Counted from the stretch's first letter, positions 18,254 through 25,745 are shown. The stretch: DNA of 64,000 bases from an uncultured Clostridium sp. (GCF_900547735.1 NZ_URHZ01000003.1:62001-126000), one strand, 5' to 3'. The notes: generated by a model not told the origin, from the sequence alone. Program-made: numbers and translations.

Positions 18254-18931
18254 TTACTTATTCCTATACACCACCGTAAACGCCGTATCGCTCCCCAGCG
18301 TCACCGTCACCTGTTTTGTCGCATAATCAATCGCTGCCGGAGCCATAAACTCCCACTTTTTCGTTACCGTGTTATAATAGAGCAGCTGCACATCATTCAG
18401 CCCTTCCACCAGATTCGGCACATATAAGCTGACGGTAACTTTTTCATCCACTTTTGTCTGAGTGGCTGCATCTGTCATTACCAGCGTCTGTACCGGAATC
18501 AACGGATTATAGCCAACCGTCTCCGGTGTGCCAATCGCGCGGTAGAGCGGGGTCGTTCCCGAGTTAATTGTGTTGATCGTCTCTACGACATTTTGAGAGA
18601 AGCTCTCCTTCATCTCATCATTGGATGCAAAGCGAATCTCCATATTTCCAACCGTGATGGAATTGCCGGCTGAACCCGATCCGCCTCCTGCGGTTCCCCC
18701 TGTTGCAGTACCTCCTGCCAGGCCTCCGCTTCCGGTCGCCGCCCCGGTAATTCCTGCGCCCGCGCTGCCGGTCGTGTCAAGTGGTTTAGAACTTGAATTG
18801 CTGTCATCCCGATCTTTTGACGGTGTCACCACCGGCTTTGTATTTGGGCTTGGGTTCACAGCCCCCTGGGCCATCACCGGCTGAGCCATCATCATTGCTG
18901 CCAATACGATACCAATATACCTTTTCTTCAT
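18254..18931 (-). CDS. Secreted LCP-associated beta-domain protein, locus A copy
   Basis: 225 aa. A signal peptide (KKRYIGIVLAAMMMAQPVMA) is followed by a low-complexity Gly/Ser/Thr linker (about residues 35-95) and a C-terminal domain of ~130 residues: VVETINTINSG, TPLYRAIGTPETVGYNPL, VSLYVPNLVEGLNDVQLLYYN, WEFMAPAAIDYATKQVTVTL and a final TVVYRNK. The same domain ends the proteins at 42120-42656 and 63917-64000. It always sits next to the LCP gene or priming gene of a capsule locus. The family was not recognised; the domain looks like a beta sandwich and may help attach or assemble polymer outside the cell. Confidence 0.7.
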   Translation of the reverse strand: MKKRYIGIVLAAMMMAQPVMAQGAVNPSPNTKPVVTPSKDRDDSNSSSKPLDTTGSAGAGITGAATGSGGLAGGTATGGTAGGGSGSAGNSITVGNMEIRFASNDEMKESFSQNVVETINTINSGTTPLYRAIGTPETVGYNPLIPVQTLVMTDAATQTKVDEKVTVSLYVPNLVEGLNDVQLLYYNTVTKKWEFMAPAAIDYATKQVTVTLGSDTAFTVVYRNK

Positions 18932-18992
18932 AACTTATCTCCTTCCTTAACAAGCTGCCTGAACCAATCATCTGTTTCTATATTTTCACTTC

Positions 18993-20066
18993 CTAAGACC
19001 GTACTTCCTTATAAAATAACTGGATTACAAGCTCTTTCACTTTCTCCTCATCCGGATGGAACTCCTCATATAACTCCGTCCGGGCCGCCGATCCGGGAAG
19101 GGAGATGAAATCTCCGTCATCCATAATCTGCGGACTGTTCAACACCGCCAGTCCCATTTCCATATACTGGTCCTTGGCCATATTGGTGATCATATATTTT
19201 TCCACGTCATCCATCAGTCCGACTATCATTTGATCGTCTTCCTTTGCTCGGCGTTTTGCTGTTTCAATATATGCTTTTATGTACCCCTTCTGACGCTCCA
19301 GCCTTGTCAGAGCCGTCTGATATTGGTTGATATCTCTGTACCGGATGTAATGTTCGGCCTGCTCTCCTTTCAGAAGAACGGTTTCTCCCTTGACAAACTC
19401 CGGATATTTTTCTGACAGGGTTCCATCCTCAACCAGAACCTCCACGCCTCCGATTTCATCATTCAGAATTTCAACCGTGCTGATGTTTGTTGCAAAATAA
19501 CCGTCTATCCGCAAACCGGACATCAGCTCCGAGACCGCTTCCGTCATCAGCTCGCAGCTCTGTTCTTTTCCGTCGCCGTAAGCGTAGGCCAGGGTCAAAT
19601 GCTGGACGTCTTTCCCCAGTTCATTGCCGAAATAGTCAAACAATGTAATTTCCGTCATTGTATCCCTGGGAATCATCAGGATTTGGACCGTATCGCTGGC
19701 AGCATCCAGGGCCACCAAAAAAATGCCGTCGGCCTGGCCTGCCGCTCCTGAAACGTGATACTGCTCCATCTCACCCGTCGTATCGACGCCGATGCAGAGT
19801 ATTGCGCGAATTGCTGTATTGCGCCTGTATTTTTTCCCCTTGTATTCCAGCACATTTCCTACCGGTGAACCAAGAGCTTCCATTGCTCCCCCATTGTCCC
19901 GCTCCCGAATACGGGCCTCTGTTTCCTGTCTTTGACGGTATAATCCCAGGCTGAACCAGAAAAACCATAAAAGAAGCAATGCTCCTGCAATCCCGAAAAA
20001 GGGGAACAGTTTTTTCCATCCGTTTCGATTCTCCTTCCCATTTCTATTCTCCTTCCCCTCTCCCAT
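18993..20066 (-). CDS. LytR-CpsA-Psr (LCP) cell-wall glycopolymer ligase, locus A
   Basis: 357 aa from the ATG at 20066, which overlaps the stop codon of the priming transferase (TGATG). A single N-terminal membrane helix (residues ~20-40) anchors an extracellular LCP domain with AIRAILCIGVD, QADGIFLVALD and the conserved Arg/Asp stretch MIPRDTMTEI. A second conserved Arg lies in EHYIRYRDINQYQ. LCP proteins move lipid-linked polymer onto peptidoglycan. The N-terminus has a small duplicated GKENRNG. Its paralogue in locus B is at 42747. Confidence 0.87.
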   Translation of the reverse strand: MGEGKENRNGKENRNGWKKLFPFFGIAGALLLLWFFWFSLGLYRQRQETEARIRERDNGGAMEALGSPVGNVLEYKGKKYRRNTAIRAILCIGVDTTGEMEQYHVSGAAGQADGIFLVALDAASDTVQILMIPRDTMTEITLFDYFGNELGKDVQHLTLAYAYGDGKEQSCELMTEAVSELMSGLRIDGYFATNISTVEILNDEIGGVEVLVEDGTLSEKYPEFVKGETVLLKGEQAEHYIRYRDINQYQTALTRLERQKGYIKAYIETAKRRAKEDDQMIVGLMDDVEKYMITNMAKDQYMEMGLAVLNSPQIMDDGDFISLPGSAARTELYEEFHPDEEKVKELVIQLFYKEVRS

Positions 20067-21496
20067 CACGATGCCCCCTTCTGGAACAGGACCACATACA
20101 CGGTCTGAAAGAGCAGCTTGATATCAAGCCAGAAGGACCAGTTATCTATGTATTCCAGATCAAGATTTACAATCTCCTCGAAGTCACTGACCGTACTTCT
20201 CCCACTGACCTGCCACATCCCGGTAATTCCCGGTTTCAGGCTGAGACGCCTTTTATGGCGTTCCGAGTATTTCACAAATTCATCCTCGGTCGGAGGACGC
20301 GTCCCCACCAGGCTCATATCTCCCGCGAGAACGTTAAAGAACTGTGGGAATTCATCCAGGCTGGTTTTGCGTATAAATCTTCCCACTCTGGTGATCCTGG
20401 GATCATCCTTGATTTTAAACATCAGGCCATTCATCTCATTTTGGGCCATCAGTTCTTTTTTCCGCTGTTCCGCATCCATGTACATGGAGCGGAATTTATA
20501 GATAGTGAAACGGCGGCCGTTTTTTCCAATCCTGGTCTGTTTAAATATCACGGGCCCCGGCGACTCCAGATATATCATCGGCGCAACGACAATTCCTATC
20601 ATCACAGTCAGAATCACGCCGGCCAGGCCTCCTGCAATATCCATCGTCCTTTTTAAAAACAGCTCCGCCGGGTCAAATATCCTGGGACTGTAGGTAAGAA
20701 CGTTGTAAATTCCAAACTCCTCCACCACCTTCTCCTCCCTGCCAAGGCAGAAGGTATTCGTCGTCACATGGGTCACGATTCCCAGGTTTTCCATGTAGAG
20801 GATCAGCTCTCTCAGCCATTGCCGCCTCGACTCAGGCATGCTTACCAGCGCCTCGTCGATTGCCTCTCTCATCAGAAATGCCTCCAGGCTCTTTTCCGAC
20901 AGTTCCATATAGCTTCCGCTCTTCCCGCGGAGAATACGGTTTATTTCCACATGCAGATTGCCTTTGTCCTTATGACCGCTGATTACCACGAGCGCAACGG
21001 CCTCATAATCAAACATAAAAGAGGTCACATATTTGTGCATCATCTTCAGGGCATTTTCCTCATTGGCAAACAGGATTAATTTCTTTCTGTTTTCCGATTT
21101 ACTGTAATAGTCATATAGAAAAGACTTTAGTGATAAACGGACCATATACATAAACGACGTATTTACGATGAAAAAAATAAGGTAAAACGAACGCGGAAAT
21201 TTCATTCCTACCCTGAATAAATACAGCAGGAGCGCCAGCCCCAGGGCCATCTGAAAATTGACACTGCACACGGTTTCCAGCTCGTTGAAGTTGCTGCGTT
21301 TCATCAATGGCTTTTTCTCCTGATAAAACAAGGCGACAAGAAAATAGATACATATCACCAGGATGCACCGGTACCAGAGCTCGGACGGCATCACCCCCGA
21401 CAGGGAACCTTCTCTGAGAAACGATGTTACAATATAGGAAAAAACAACCGTCAGCGTATCTAAAACCATATAAAATGCGCGGTTTCCGACAATCAT
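20066..21496 (-). CDS. cpsE: Polyprenyl glycosylphosphotransferase (CpsE/WchA-like priming enzyme)
   Basis: 476 aa. Four or five N-terminal membrane helices, a central Rossmann-like domain, then a C-terminal membrane-linked bacterial sugar transferase domain: KRTMDIAGGLAGVI, SPGPVIFKQTRIGKNGR, YKFRSM, the catalytic DE in RKTSLDEFPQFFNVL, and SLVGTRPPT ... LKPGITGMWQVSGRS. It transfers a hexose-1-phosphate (often glucose or galactose) from UDP to undecaprenyl phosphate and so starts the locus A repeat unit. A good ribosome site AGGGGA precedes the ATG. Confidence 0.9.
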   Translation of the reverse strand: MIVGNRAFYMVLDTLTVVFSYIVTSFLREGSLSGVMPSELWYRCILVICIYFLVALFYQEKKPLMKRSNFNELETVCSVNFQMALGLALLLYLFRVGMKFPRSFYLIFFIVNTSFMYMVRLSLKSFLYDYYSKSENRKKLILFANEENALKMMHKYVTSFMFDYEAVALVVISGHKDKGNLHVEINRILRGKSGSYMELSEKSLEAFLMREAIDEALVSMPESRRQWLRELILYMENLGIVTHVTTNTFCLGREEKVVEEFGIYNVLTYSPRIFDPAELFLKRTMDIAGGLAGVILTVMIGIVVAPMIYLESPGPVIFKQTRIGKNGRRFTIYKFRSMYMDAEQRKKELMAQNEMNGLMFKIKDDPRITRVGRFIRKTSLDEFPQFFNVLAGDMSLVGTRPPTEDEFVKYSERHKRRLSLKPGITGMWQVSGRSTVSDFEEIVNLDLEYIDNWSFWLDIKLLFQTVYVVLFQKGAS

Positions 21497-21721
21497 ACTT
21501 TAATCCCCTGATTTCTTTTGTTGTAATTATTCAGTCTTTTTATCTTTCACAGTTGCCGCTTCGCGATTCACAGAATCAGTAAAATACCGTTTCACACCGG
21601 CGTAATCCAGGATTTCCATACAAAAATCCCTGAAAACATCTGGCGCAGTACTGCCTTCTGAATAATTGTTCTTGCAGGGACGTCCTGCCTTTTTACATTA
21701 CCGTCCCGCATTATCTTACTT

Positions 21722-22435
21722 TTATTTTTTAATTTCCTGGCCATAGCCGTAACCGTAATGATATCTCCCATATTTTCCGTAATACCGGTAATATCCCTGC
21801 ATCTGCATATTGACACGGTTTAAAACCGTTCCGAGAATCCGGCAGCCGCTGCGTTCCAGCTGTCTCTTTACCTTCTGGAGCACTCTGTAGCTGACTCCCC
21901 CGCTCTCCACCACCATAATGGCCCCGTCACAGTGGCCTGCCACAATAGCCCCGTCAATAATCGTGCTCATCGGCGGCGTATCGATGACAACATAGGCGTA
22001 TTCTTCCCTAGCCCAGTCAATCAGTTTTTTGAACAGCGGTTCTTCCAGCAGCTCCGCCGGGTTTGGTGAAAGGGGGCCTGAAAAAATAACATCCAGATTG
22101 TTTATATTGGTTGTATACACCACATCCTCCAGTGTCTTCTGGCCACTCAGATACTGGGACAGACCTTCAATTTTCCGGTCCAGTTTATATCTGGTCACCA
22201 GGACTGATTTTCTGACATCCGCATCAATTAGAAGGACGCGGTTATCAATCTGGGCCAGCGAAGATGCCAGTGAAAATGATATCTCGCTCTTTCCCTCATT
22301 TGGCACCGCACTGGTCAGCATGATGACCTGCAAATTCGTACCCGAAAATTGAATATTCGTTCTCAGAGTCTTAATTGCCTCTTCATACTGGTAATCCTCT
22401 TTCAGATCACGCAATAAGCTGATTTCCTTACCCAT
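21722..22435 (-). CDS. cpsD: BY-kinase CpsD-like tyrosine autokinase, locus A
   Basis: 237 aa. Walker A variant SAVPNEGKSEISF, Walker A' VLLIDADVRKS and Walker B YVVIDTPPMSTI identify the bacterial tyrosine kinase fold. The C-terminus ends in a tyrosine cluster, YYRYYGKYGRYHYGYGYG, the usual autophosphorylation tail. It works with the Wzz/CpsC membrane partner just upstream to control chain length, and is reset by the CpsB phosphatase. About 65% or more of its residues match the locus B copy by eye. Confidence 0.93.
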   Translation of the reverse strand: MGKEISLLRDLKEDYQYEEAIKTLRTNIQFSGTNLQVIMLTSAVPNEGKSEISFSLASSLAQIDNRVLLIDADVRKSVLVTRYKLDRKIEGLSQYLSGQKTLEDVVYTTNINNLDVIFSGPLSPNPAELLEEPLFKKLIDWAREEYAYVVIDTPPMSTIIDGAIVAGHCDGAIMVVESGGVSYRVLQKVKRQLERSGCRILGTVLNRVNMQMQGYYRYYGKYGRYHYGYGYGQEIKK

Positions 22436-22446
22436 CTTGTCTCTCC

Positions 22447-23394
22447 TTACCGATTTTCCTTATTGGTTTCGGTTTTATCTTTCGTTATAGCCGTCTGTGC
22501 ACCCTGTTCTGTTTTTTCCGTCTGTATTCTCTGTTCCATTTTTTCCGTCTGTATCCTCTGTTCCGTTTTTCCTGTCTGTTTCTTCTCCTCCAGTACTTTA
22601 CGCGAAAGCTCCGCTTTTTTTCTGGAAGTATGCTTTTTTGGCACCTTTTTCTTTCTGCCCAAAATTCCGTTTCGGGAACTGCTTTTATCTTCCTTTGAAT
22701 CTTTCCGTTCCGGAACGACGGCAAGTACGGGAAGTTCCAAGTATTTAAAGACGTCGTCTTCCGTCCTGATTGTGTCGTTCATGATAACGGCCAGGGTAAT
22801 AATTCCACAGGCCAGAAACAGCATCACAATACCTCCGACCGCCGCATTCTTTTTCACATTCGGACTCGTCTTAACCGTTGCCACCATGCCGTCCTCAATC
22901 AGCTTGGGAGGAGTCATTTCCATGATTTCTCCGATATAGTCGGAGGCGGCATTGGCTATCCCGTCGACGATGGCCTTGGCCATATAGGGATCCGGATCTG
23001 TTACGGTCAGATACAGGATTCGCGTATCCTTGGGATTTTCTAATTTCAGCTTTGCCGCCAGCTGCTTATAAGTGATATCCAAACCCAATGTATTAATTAC
23101 TTCCTGCATTACCGGCCTGCTGCCAATCAGTTCCTTATAATCCTGGGTAAGCTGTGTGCCCATCTGCAAATCAGCCAGCGAAGTCAGCGTAGTTTCTTTT
23201 GACAGTACGTAAATTTTTGCCTCCGAAGTAAACTGGGGAGTCAACACGTAGTAGCTGTACGCCCCGGCAACCCCGGTTCCAAGAACGGCGGACAAAAGTA
23301 TCCACCAGATTCTCCGTTTGAACTCATAAAACAGTTCCCGGAAGTCAATCACAATCTCATCATCATCCTGATATTGGCGTATATTCTTTTCCAT
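22447..23394 (-). CDS. cpsC: Wzz/CpsC-like chain-length regulator, locus A
   Basis: 315 aa. Two membrane helices (residues about 30-53 and 180-205) flank an extracellular loop of the Wzz domain (TPQFTSEAKIYVLSKETT, QLTQDYKELIGSRPVM). A conserved Pro-rich stretch precedes the second helix. Unlike most CpsC proteins it has a ~90-residue cytoplasmic tail of Lys/Glu/Gln with a repeated TEQRIQTEK unit, encoded by imperfect 30-bp DNA repeats near 22500-22575. It activates the BY-kinase encoded 11 bp downstream. Confidence 0.88.
   Translation of the reverse strand: MEKNIRQYQDDDEIVIDFRELFYEFKRRIWWILLSAVLGTGVAGAYSYYVLTPQFTSEAKIYVLSKETTLTSLADLQMGTQLTQDYKELIGSRPVMQEVINTLGLDITYKQLAAKLKLENPKDTRILYLTVTDPDPYMAKAIVDGIANAASDYIGEIMEMTPPKLIEDGMVATVKTSPNVKKNAAVGGIVMLFLACGIITLAVIMNDTIRTEDDVFKYLELPVLAVVPERKDSKEDKSSSRNGILGRKKKVPKKHTSRKKAELSRKVLEEKKQTGKTEQRIQTEKMEQRIQTEKTEQGAQTAITKDKTETNKENR
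22500..22575. repeat. Imperfect tandem repeat inside the wzz tail
   Basis: About two and a half copies of a unit near 30 bp (core CTGTTCC/GTTTTTTCCGTCTGTA on the plus strand) encode the repeated TEK-EQRIQ peptides at the C-terminus of the locus A Wzz protein. Copy number could vary by slippage and change tail length in whole codons. Confidence 0.55.
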
Positions 23395-23437
23395 GACTCA
23401 TTTCCTTTATCTTCTTTTGTTTTAACATTTTCTTATA

Positions 23438-23566
23438 CTTTCGAACCCTTTATGCTTTCGAAACTTTTATGCTTTCGGAAGTTTTATGTTTTCGGAAGTT
23501 TTATGTTTTCGAAACTTTTATGTTTTCGGAACTTTTATGTTTTCGGAACTTTTATCCGTTCGGAAT
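23438..23566. repeat. 17-bp tandem repeat, eight copies, between cpsB and wzz
   Basis: TTCG recurs at exact 17-bp spacing (23440, 23457, 23474, 23491, 23508, 23525, 23542, 23559). The unit is close to TTCGGAACTTTTATGTT. The array fills the gap between cpsB and wzz and its last unit runs into the final codons of cpsB. Locus B has only a plain 66-bp gap at the same place. Confidence 0.85.
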
Positions 23567-24271
23567 TTCCAGAAGCATACCAGGATTTTCTACCGTCAGC
23601 TCCCTGAGGCGGTCTTCCCCTGCCTTCCTTCGCAGCCACGCCAAAGCAGCTTCACAGTCCGGGGGCCTGCGGGTTATTCCGTGCATATCGGTACTAAGGA
23701 AATCAAACCGGTTCTCCAGTATCATCTTTCGGCACCACCGCCTGTCGGAAAAATTCGTTCCTGTTTCCAGGCTCTCGTAATTCATCTGCATACGCATGCC
23801 GGCTGCCGACAGTTCTTGCAGCCTGTCGTTCCGTCTTAAACAAAAGTAACGCTCTGCATGGGCCAGAACAGGTATGTATCCGGCAAATATCATTTTGCGC
23901 AATGCCAGCTCCAGCCTGCTGTAGACAACAGTCGGATGAAATTCTATCAGCACATGTCTTGAGCCTGCCAGAGTTAAGAGCTTATGTTCCGACAGGTATT
24001 CTTCTATCTCATAAAAATACATAATCTCCTGTCCGGGATATATGGTAAGTCCCGGGGTCAGAACATCGGCCTCAGCCTGAACGGCATCCACAAGTTCATA
24101 AATCCGAGCCACATCCGGTTCATAATGTCTGCGGAAAAAATGAGGGGTTGCAATGATGCTTCGTATCCCCTGCTCAAAGGCCTTTAAGAGCATCTTCCGG
24201 GTCTCCTCCATTGTCTCCGGCCCATCGTCAATTCCGGGTAAAATATGTGCATGAATATCAATCATCCCCAT
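23552..24271 (-). CDS. cpsB: CpsB/YwqE-like PHP tyrosine phosphatase, locus A
   Basis: 239 aa from the ATG at 24271, preceded by AGGAG with 8-nt spacing; this gives the family length and starts right before the metal motif. PHP-domain motifs: MIDIHAHILPGIDDG (HxH and D), ATPHFFRRHY, LAHAERY and a late STDMHGI. It is a manganese-dependent phosphotyrosine phosphatase that removes phosphate from the BY-kinase. It is the first large gene of the locus A operon and overlaps a small upstream ORF by 14 bp. Confidence 0.9.
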   Translation of the reverse strand: MGMIDIHAHILPGIDDGPETMEETRKMLLKAFEQGIRSIIATPHFFRRHYEPDVARIYELVDAVQAEADVLTPGLTIYPGQEIMYFYEIEEYLSEHKLLTLAGSRHVLIEFHPTVVYSRLELALRKMIFAGYIPVLAHAERYFCLRRNDRLQELSAAGMRMQMNYESLETGTNFSDRRWCRKMILENRFDFLSTDMHGITRRPPDCEAALAWLRRKAGEDRLRELTVENPGMLLEIPNG

Positions 24272-24422
24272 ACGTTTTACTCCTGTCCGGAACACTTTCC
24301 TGCAGAAATTTCTGCTTTGCCTCAAAGACTGCCCTGCAGAAACTCATGTATTCTGCCATTTGCCGCTTTTGTGTATCCTCACCGGTTAGCTTTGTGTTTT
24401 CTTCAATAACAATTTTTATCAT
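24258..24422 (-). CDS. Small 54-aa ORF leading the locus A operon
   Basis: 54 codons from the ATG at 24422, with an excellent ribosome site (AAAGGAG, 5-6 nt spacing). The product starts MIKIVIEENTKLTGED and is charged, without membrane segment or signal. It overlaps the start of cpsB by 14 bp, which suggests translational coupling. No counterpart exists in locus B, where cpsB is first. No family was recognised; it could be a short regulator or simply a leader peptide. Confidence 0.5.
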   Translation of the reverse strand: MIKIVIEENTKLTGEDTQKRQMAEYMSFCRAVFEAKQKFLQESVPDRSKTYGDD

Positions 24423-24480
24423 GCGACTCCTTTATGCTGTAATGGCATGACTGAATTGATTCTTTAGTTGTTGGACTACT

Positions 24481-24498
24481 ACATAATGTGGATTATGT
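24481..24498 (+). repeat. Recombination site A-L1
   Basis: ACATAAT-GTGG-ATTATGT, outermost copy on the operon side, 58 bp before the small leader ORF. Same orientation as A-L2. Confidence 0.8.
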
Positions 24499-24523
24499 TC
24501 CCGAAAGGGAAAGCAAAAGAACA

Positions 24524-24541
24524 ACATAATGTGGATTATGT
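24524..24541 (+). repeat. Recombination site A-L2
   Basis: Second direct copy of the 18-bp site, 25 bp to the right of A-L1. Recombination between L1 and L2 would delete 43 bp; recombination with A-R would invert the promoter segment. Confidence 0.8.
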
Positions 24542-24544
24542 TCC

Positions 24545-24573
24545 TTGACAAGTAAAATATCTTTAGATGTAAA
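24545..24573 (+). promoter_or_regulatory. Candidate promoter at the left end of segment A
   Basis: Perfect -35 TTGACA (24545-24550), 17-bp spacer and a weak -10 TGTAAA (24568-24573) on the plus strand. It lies immediately inside site A-L2 and points in the same direction as the other promoters of the segment. Confidence 0.4.
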
Positions 24574-24670
24574 CATTAGAATTGGGTAAAACAAATAAGC
24601 GATTCGAACGTATCAAACCGCTATGCGATGATTTCTCTGGAAAAATTTTACTTTTCTATTGCGCAAAATA

Positions 24671-24679
24671 TGTTATAAT
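24671..24679 (+). promoter_or_regulatory. Extended -10 promoter inside segment A
   Basis: TGTTATAAT, an extended -10 (TGn plus perfect TATAAT), without a good -35. The matching TGGTATAAT followed by an ATGGG-like stretch occurs at 46542-46550 in segment B, so the element is conserved between the two switches. Confidence 0.45.
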
Positions 24680-24826
24680 GGGAGAAACTGGAATTTGATT
24701 GGTAATTTCTGGAAAACATAGAATTTTATGTAAAAATTATAGATTTTTCTATTAAGATACTTGAAAAGAAGAAAATTATGTTATGATTTCTCAGAGATAA
24801 TAGTTACTTTTTTTTAATCCAAAATA

Positions 24827-24855
24827 TGGACTATTTTGATTTTTTGTTATATACT
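24827..24855 (+). promoter_or_regulatory. Main switchable promoter of locus A (facing away)
   Basis: TGGACT (24827-24832, 4 of 6 to consensus), 17-bp spacer, TATACT (24850-24855), ending 3 bp before the right recombination site. In the present orientation it reads towards the 3' end of the recombinase, antisense to it. After inversion it would start transcription at or inside the left sites and run into the capsule operon. Confidence 0.6.
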
Positions 24856-24858
24856 ACT

Positions 24859-24876
24859 ACATAATCCACATTATGT
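24859..24876 (-). repeat. Recombination site A-R (inverted copy)
   Basis: ACATAAT-CCAC-ATTATGT, the reverse complement of A-L1 and A-L2. It lies 26 bp from the end of the recombinase gene. Confidence 0.8.
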
Positions 24877-24902
24877 TGCACCAAATATTTAGGCTGCAAA
24901 TC

Positions 24903-25745
24903 TCATAATATCAGGTTCATTCGTTCTATCTGCTGTCTGTGTTCCGTCCCCGATGTCACAATATAAATCCTGGTCGTATTGATACTGCTGTGCCCCAACA
25001 GATCCGCCAGTTTTGAAATATCCTTCTCCATTCTGTAATACGTCCTGGCAAAAAGATGCCTCAAATTATGGGGAAATACTTTAACGGCTAATACCTTGGC
25101 CGTTGCACACAGCGCCTTCATTTCCTTCCAGACATTGCTTCTGTTTACCGGCTTTCCTTCCTTTGTCAGAAATACGGGGCCCCGGCGGATACGGTTCTTC
25201 CTGATATATTTCATCAATAGCATCCTGAGCTTATGAGGCAGGAATATCTGACGGCTTTTACCTTTACCCGTCGCATAGGCGATTCCGCTTTGCACTGACT
25301 CAACCGTGATATAGATGAGCTCGCTGATTCTGATTCCGGTACTGCAAATCGTTTGAATTATAAGGCCGATCCGTTCTTTCTTCATAAACTTCGCCGTATT
25401 AACCAGCCGGTTATATTCTTCCCTGGTCAGTTCCTTCTCCTCCGGACAGTAGACCTGGCGCTGCAATTTCATTTGCTTTACCTTGAATCCATACCAGCCG
25501 GCAAACTGCAGAAAATGGTTCAGGGATGCCAGCATTGAATTGACGCTGCTTACCGCATACCGTTCGGAAAGATTCTTTTTGTATTCGATGACTAAATCTT
25601 TCGTAATTTCCCGCGCTCCGAGGAACCGGATAAACTTTTTCAGGTCTCTCTGGTACTTTTCAACTGTGTGGTGACTCTTCTCCTCCTGGATTAAATATCG
25701 TATAAATCTGCCTTCCATTTCGGAAGTTATTGCGTGATTTTCCAT
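24903..25745 (-). CDS. Tyrosine recombinase (capsule switch integrase), locus A
   Basis: 280 aa, XerC/D-like size. N-terminal SAM-like core-binding domain (residues ~10-95) and catalytic domain with the full active-site set: R139 in STGIRISEL, K161/K163 in GKGKSRQIF, H226 and R229 in PHNLRHLF, H252 in GHSSINTT and nucleophile Y261 in TRIYI. Ribosome site GGAGGG precedes the start. It shares well over half its residues with the recombinase of locus B and each gene abuts its own set of inverted sites, so it most likely inverts segment A. It is transcribed towards the switch. Confidence 0.9.
   Translation of the reverse strand: MENHAITSEMEGRFIRYLIQEEKSHHTVEKYQRDLKKFIRFLGAREITKDLVIEYKKNLSERYAVSSVNSMLASLNHFLQFAGWYGFKVKQMKLQRQVYCPEEKELTREEYNRLVNTAKFMKKERIGLIIQTICSTGIRISELIYITVESVQSGIAYATGKGKSRQIFLPHKLRMLLMKYIRKNRIRRGPVFLTKEGKPVNRSNVWKEMKALCATAKVLAVKVFPHNLRHLFARTYYRMEKDISKLADLLGHSSINTTRIYIVTSGTEHRQQIERMNLIL

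Larger units (their letters stand above)
24481..24876. other. Invertible promoter segment A
   Basis: Bounded on the left by two direct copies of ACATAATGTGGATTATGT (24481-24498 and 24524-24541) and on the right by one inverted copy (24859-24876). Each site is two 7-bp arms around a 4-bp asymmetric centre, GTGG on the left and CCAC on the right, which is the layout of a tyrosine recombinase core site. Recombination between opposed sites would flip 336 or 378 bp. The inner segment contains promoters that point rightwards, away from the leftward capsule operon, so the sequence shown is the presumed OFF state. The recombinase gene lies 26 bp beyond the right site. Confidence 0.8.
24423..24902. 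other. Non-coding switch region A
   Basis: 480 bp between the small ORF that leads operon A and the recombinase stop codon. It holds the two operon-side recombination sites, the inner AT-rich segment with plus-strand promoters, and the single inverted site on the recombinase side. No protein gene was seen. Confidence 0.7.

Noticed and set aside
21592..21816. Small minus-strand frame between the locus A kinase and priming gene
   Set aside because: It overlaps the kinase C-terminus in another frame and lacks a ribosome site; the 225-bp gap is treated as non-coding.
23438..23566. CRISPR-like array
   Set aside because: Repeats are contiguous 17-bp units without spacers and there are no cas genes.
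23374..23839. Plus-strand open frames across the 17-bp repeat array
   Set aside because: They arise from the repeat composition, lie antisense to cpsB and wzz and have no ribosome site.
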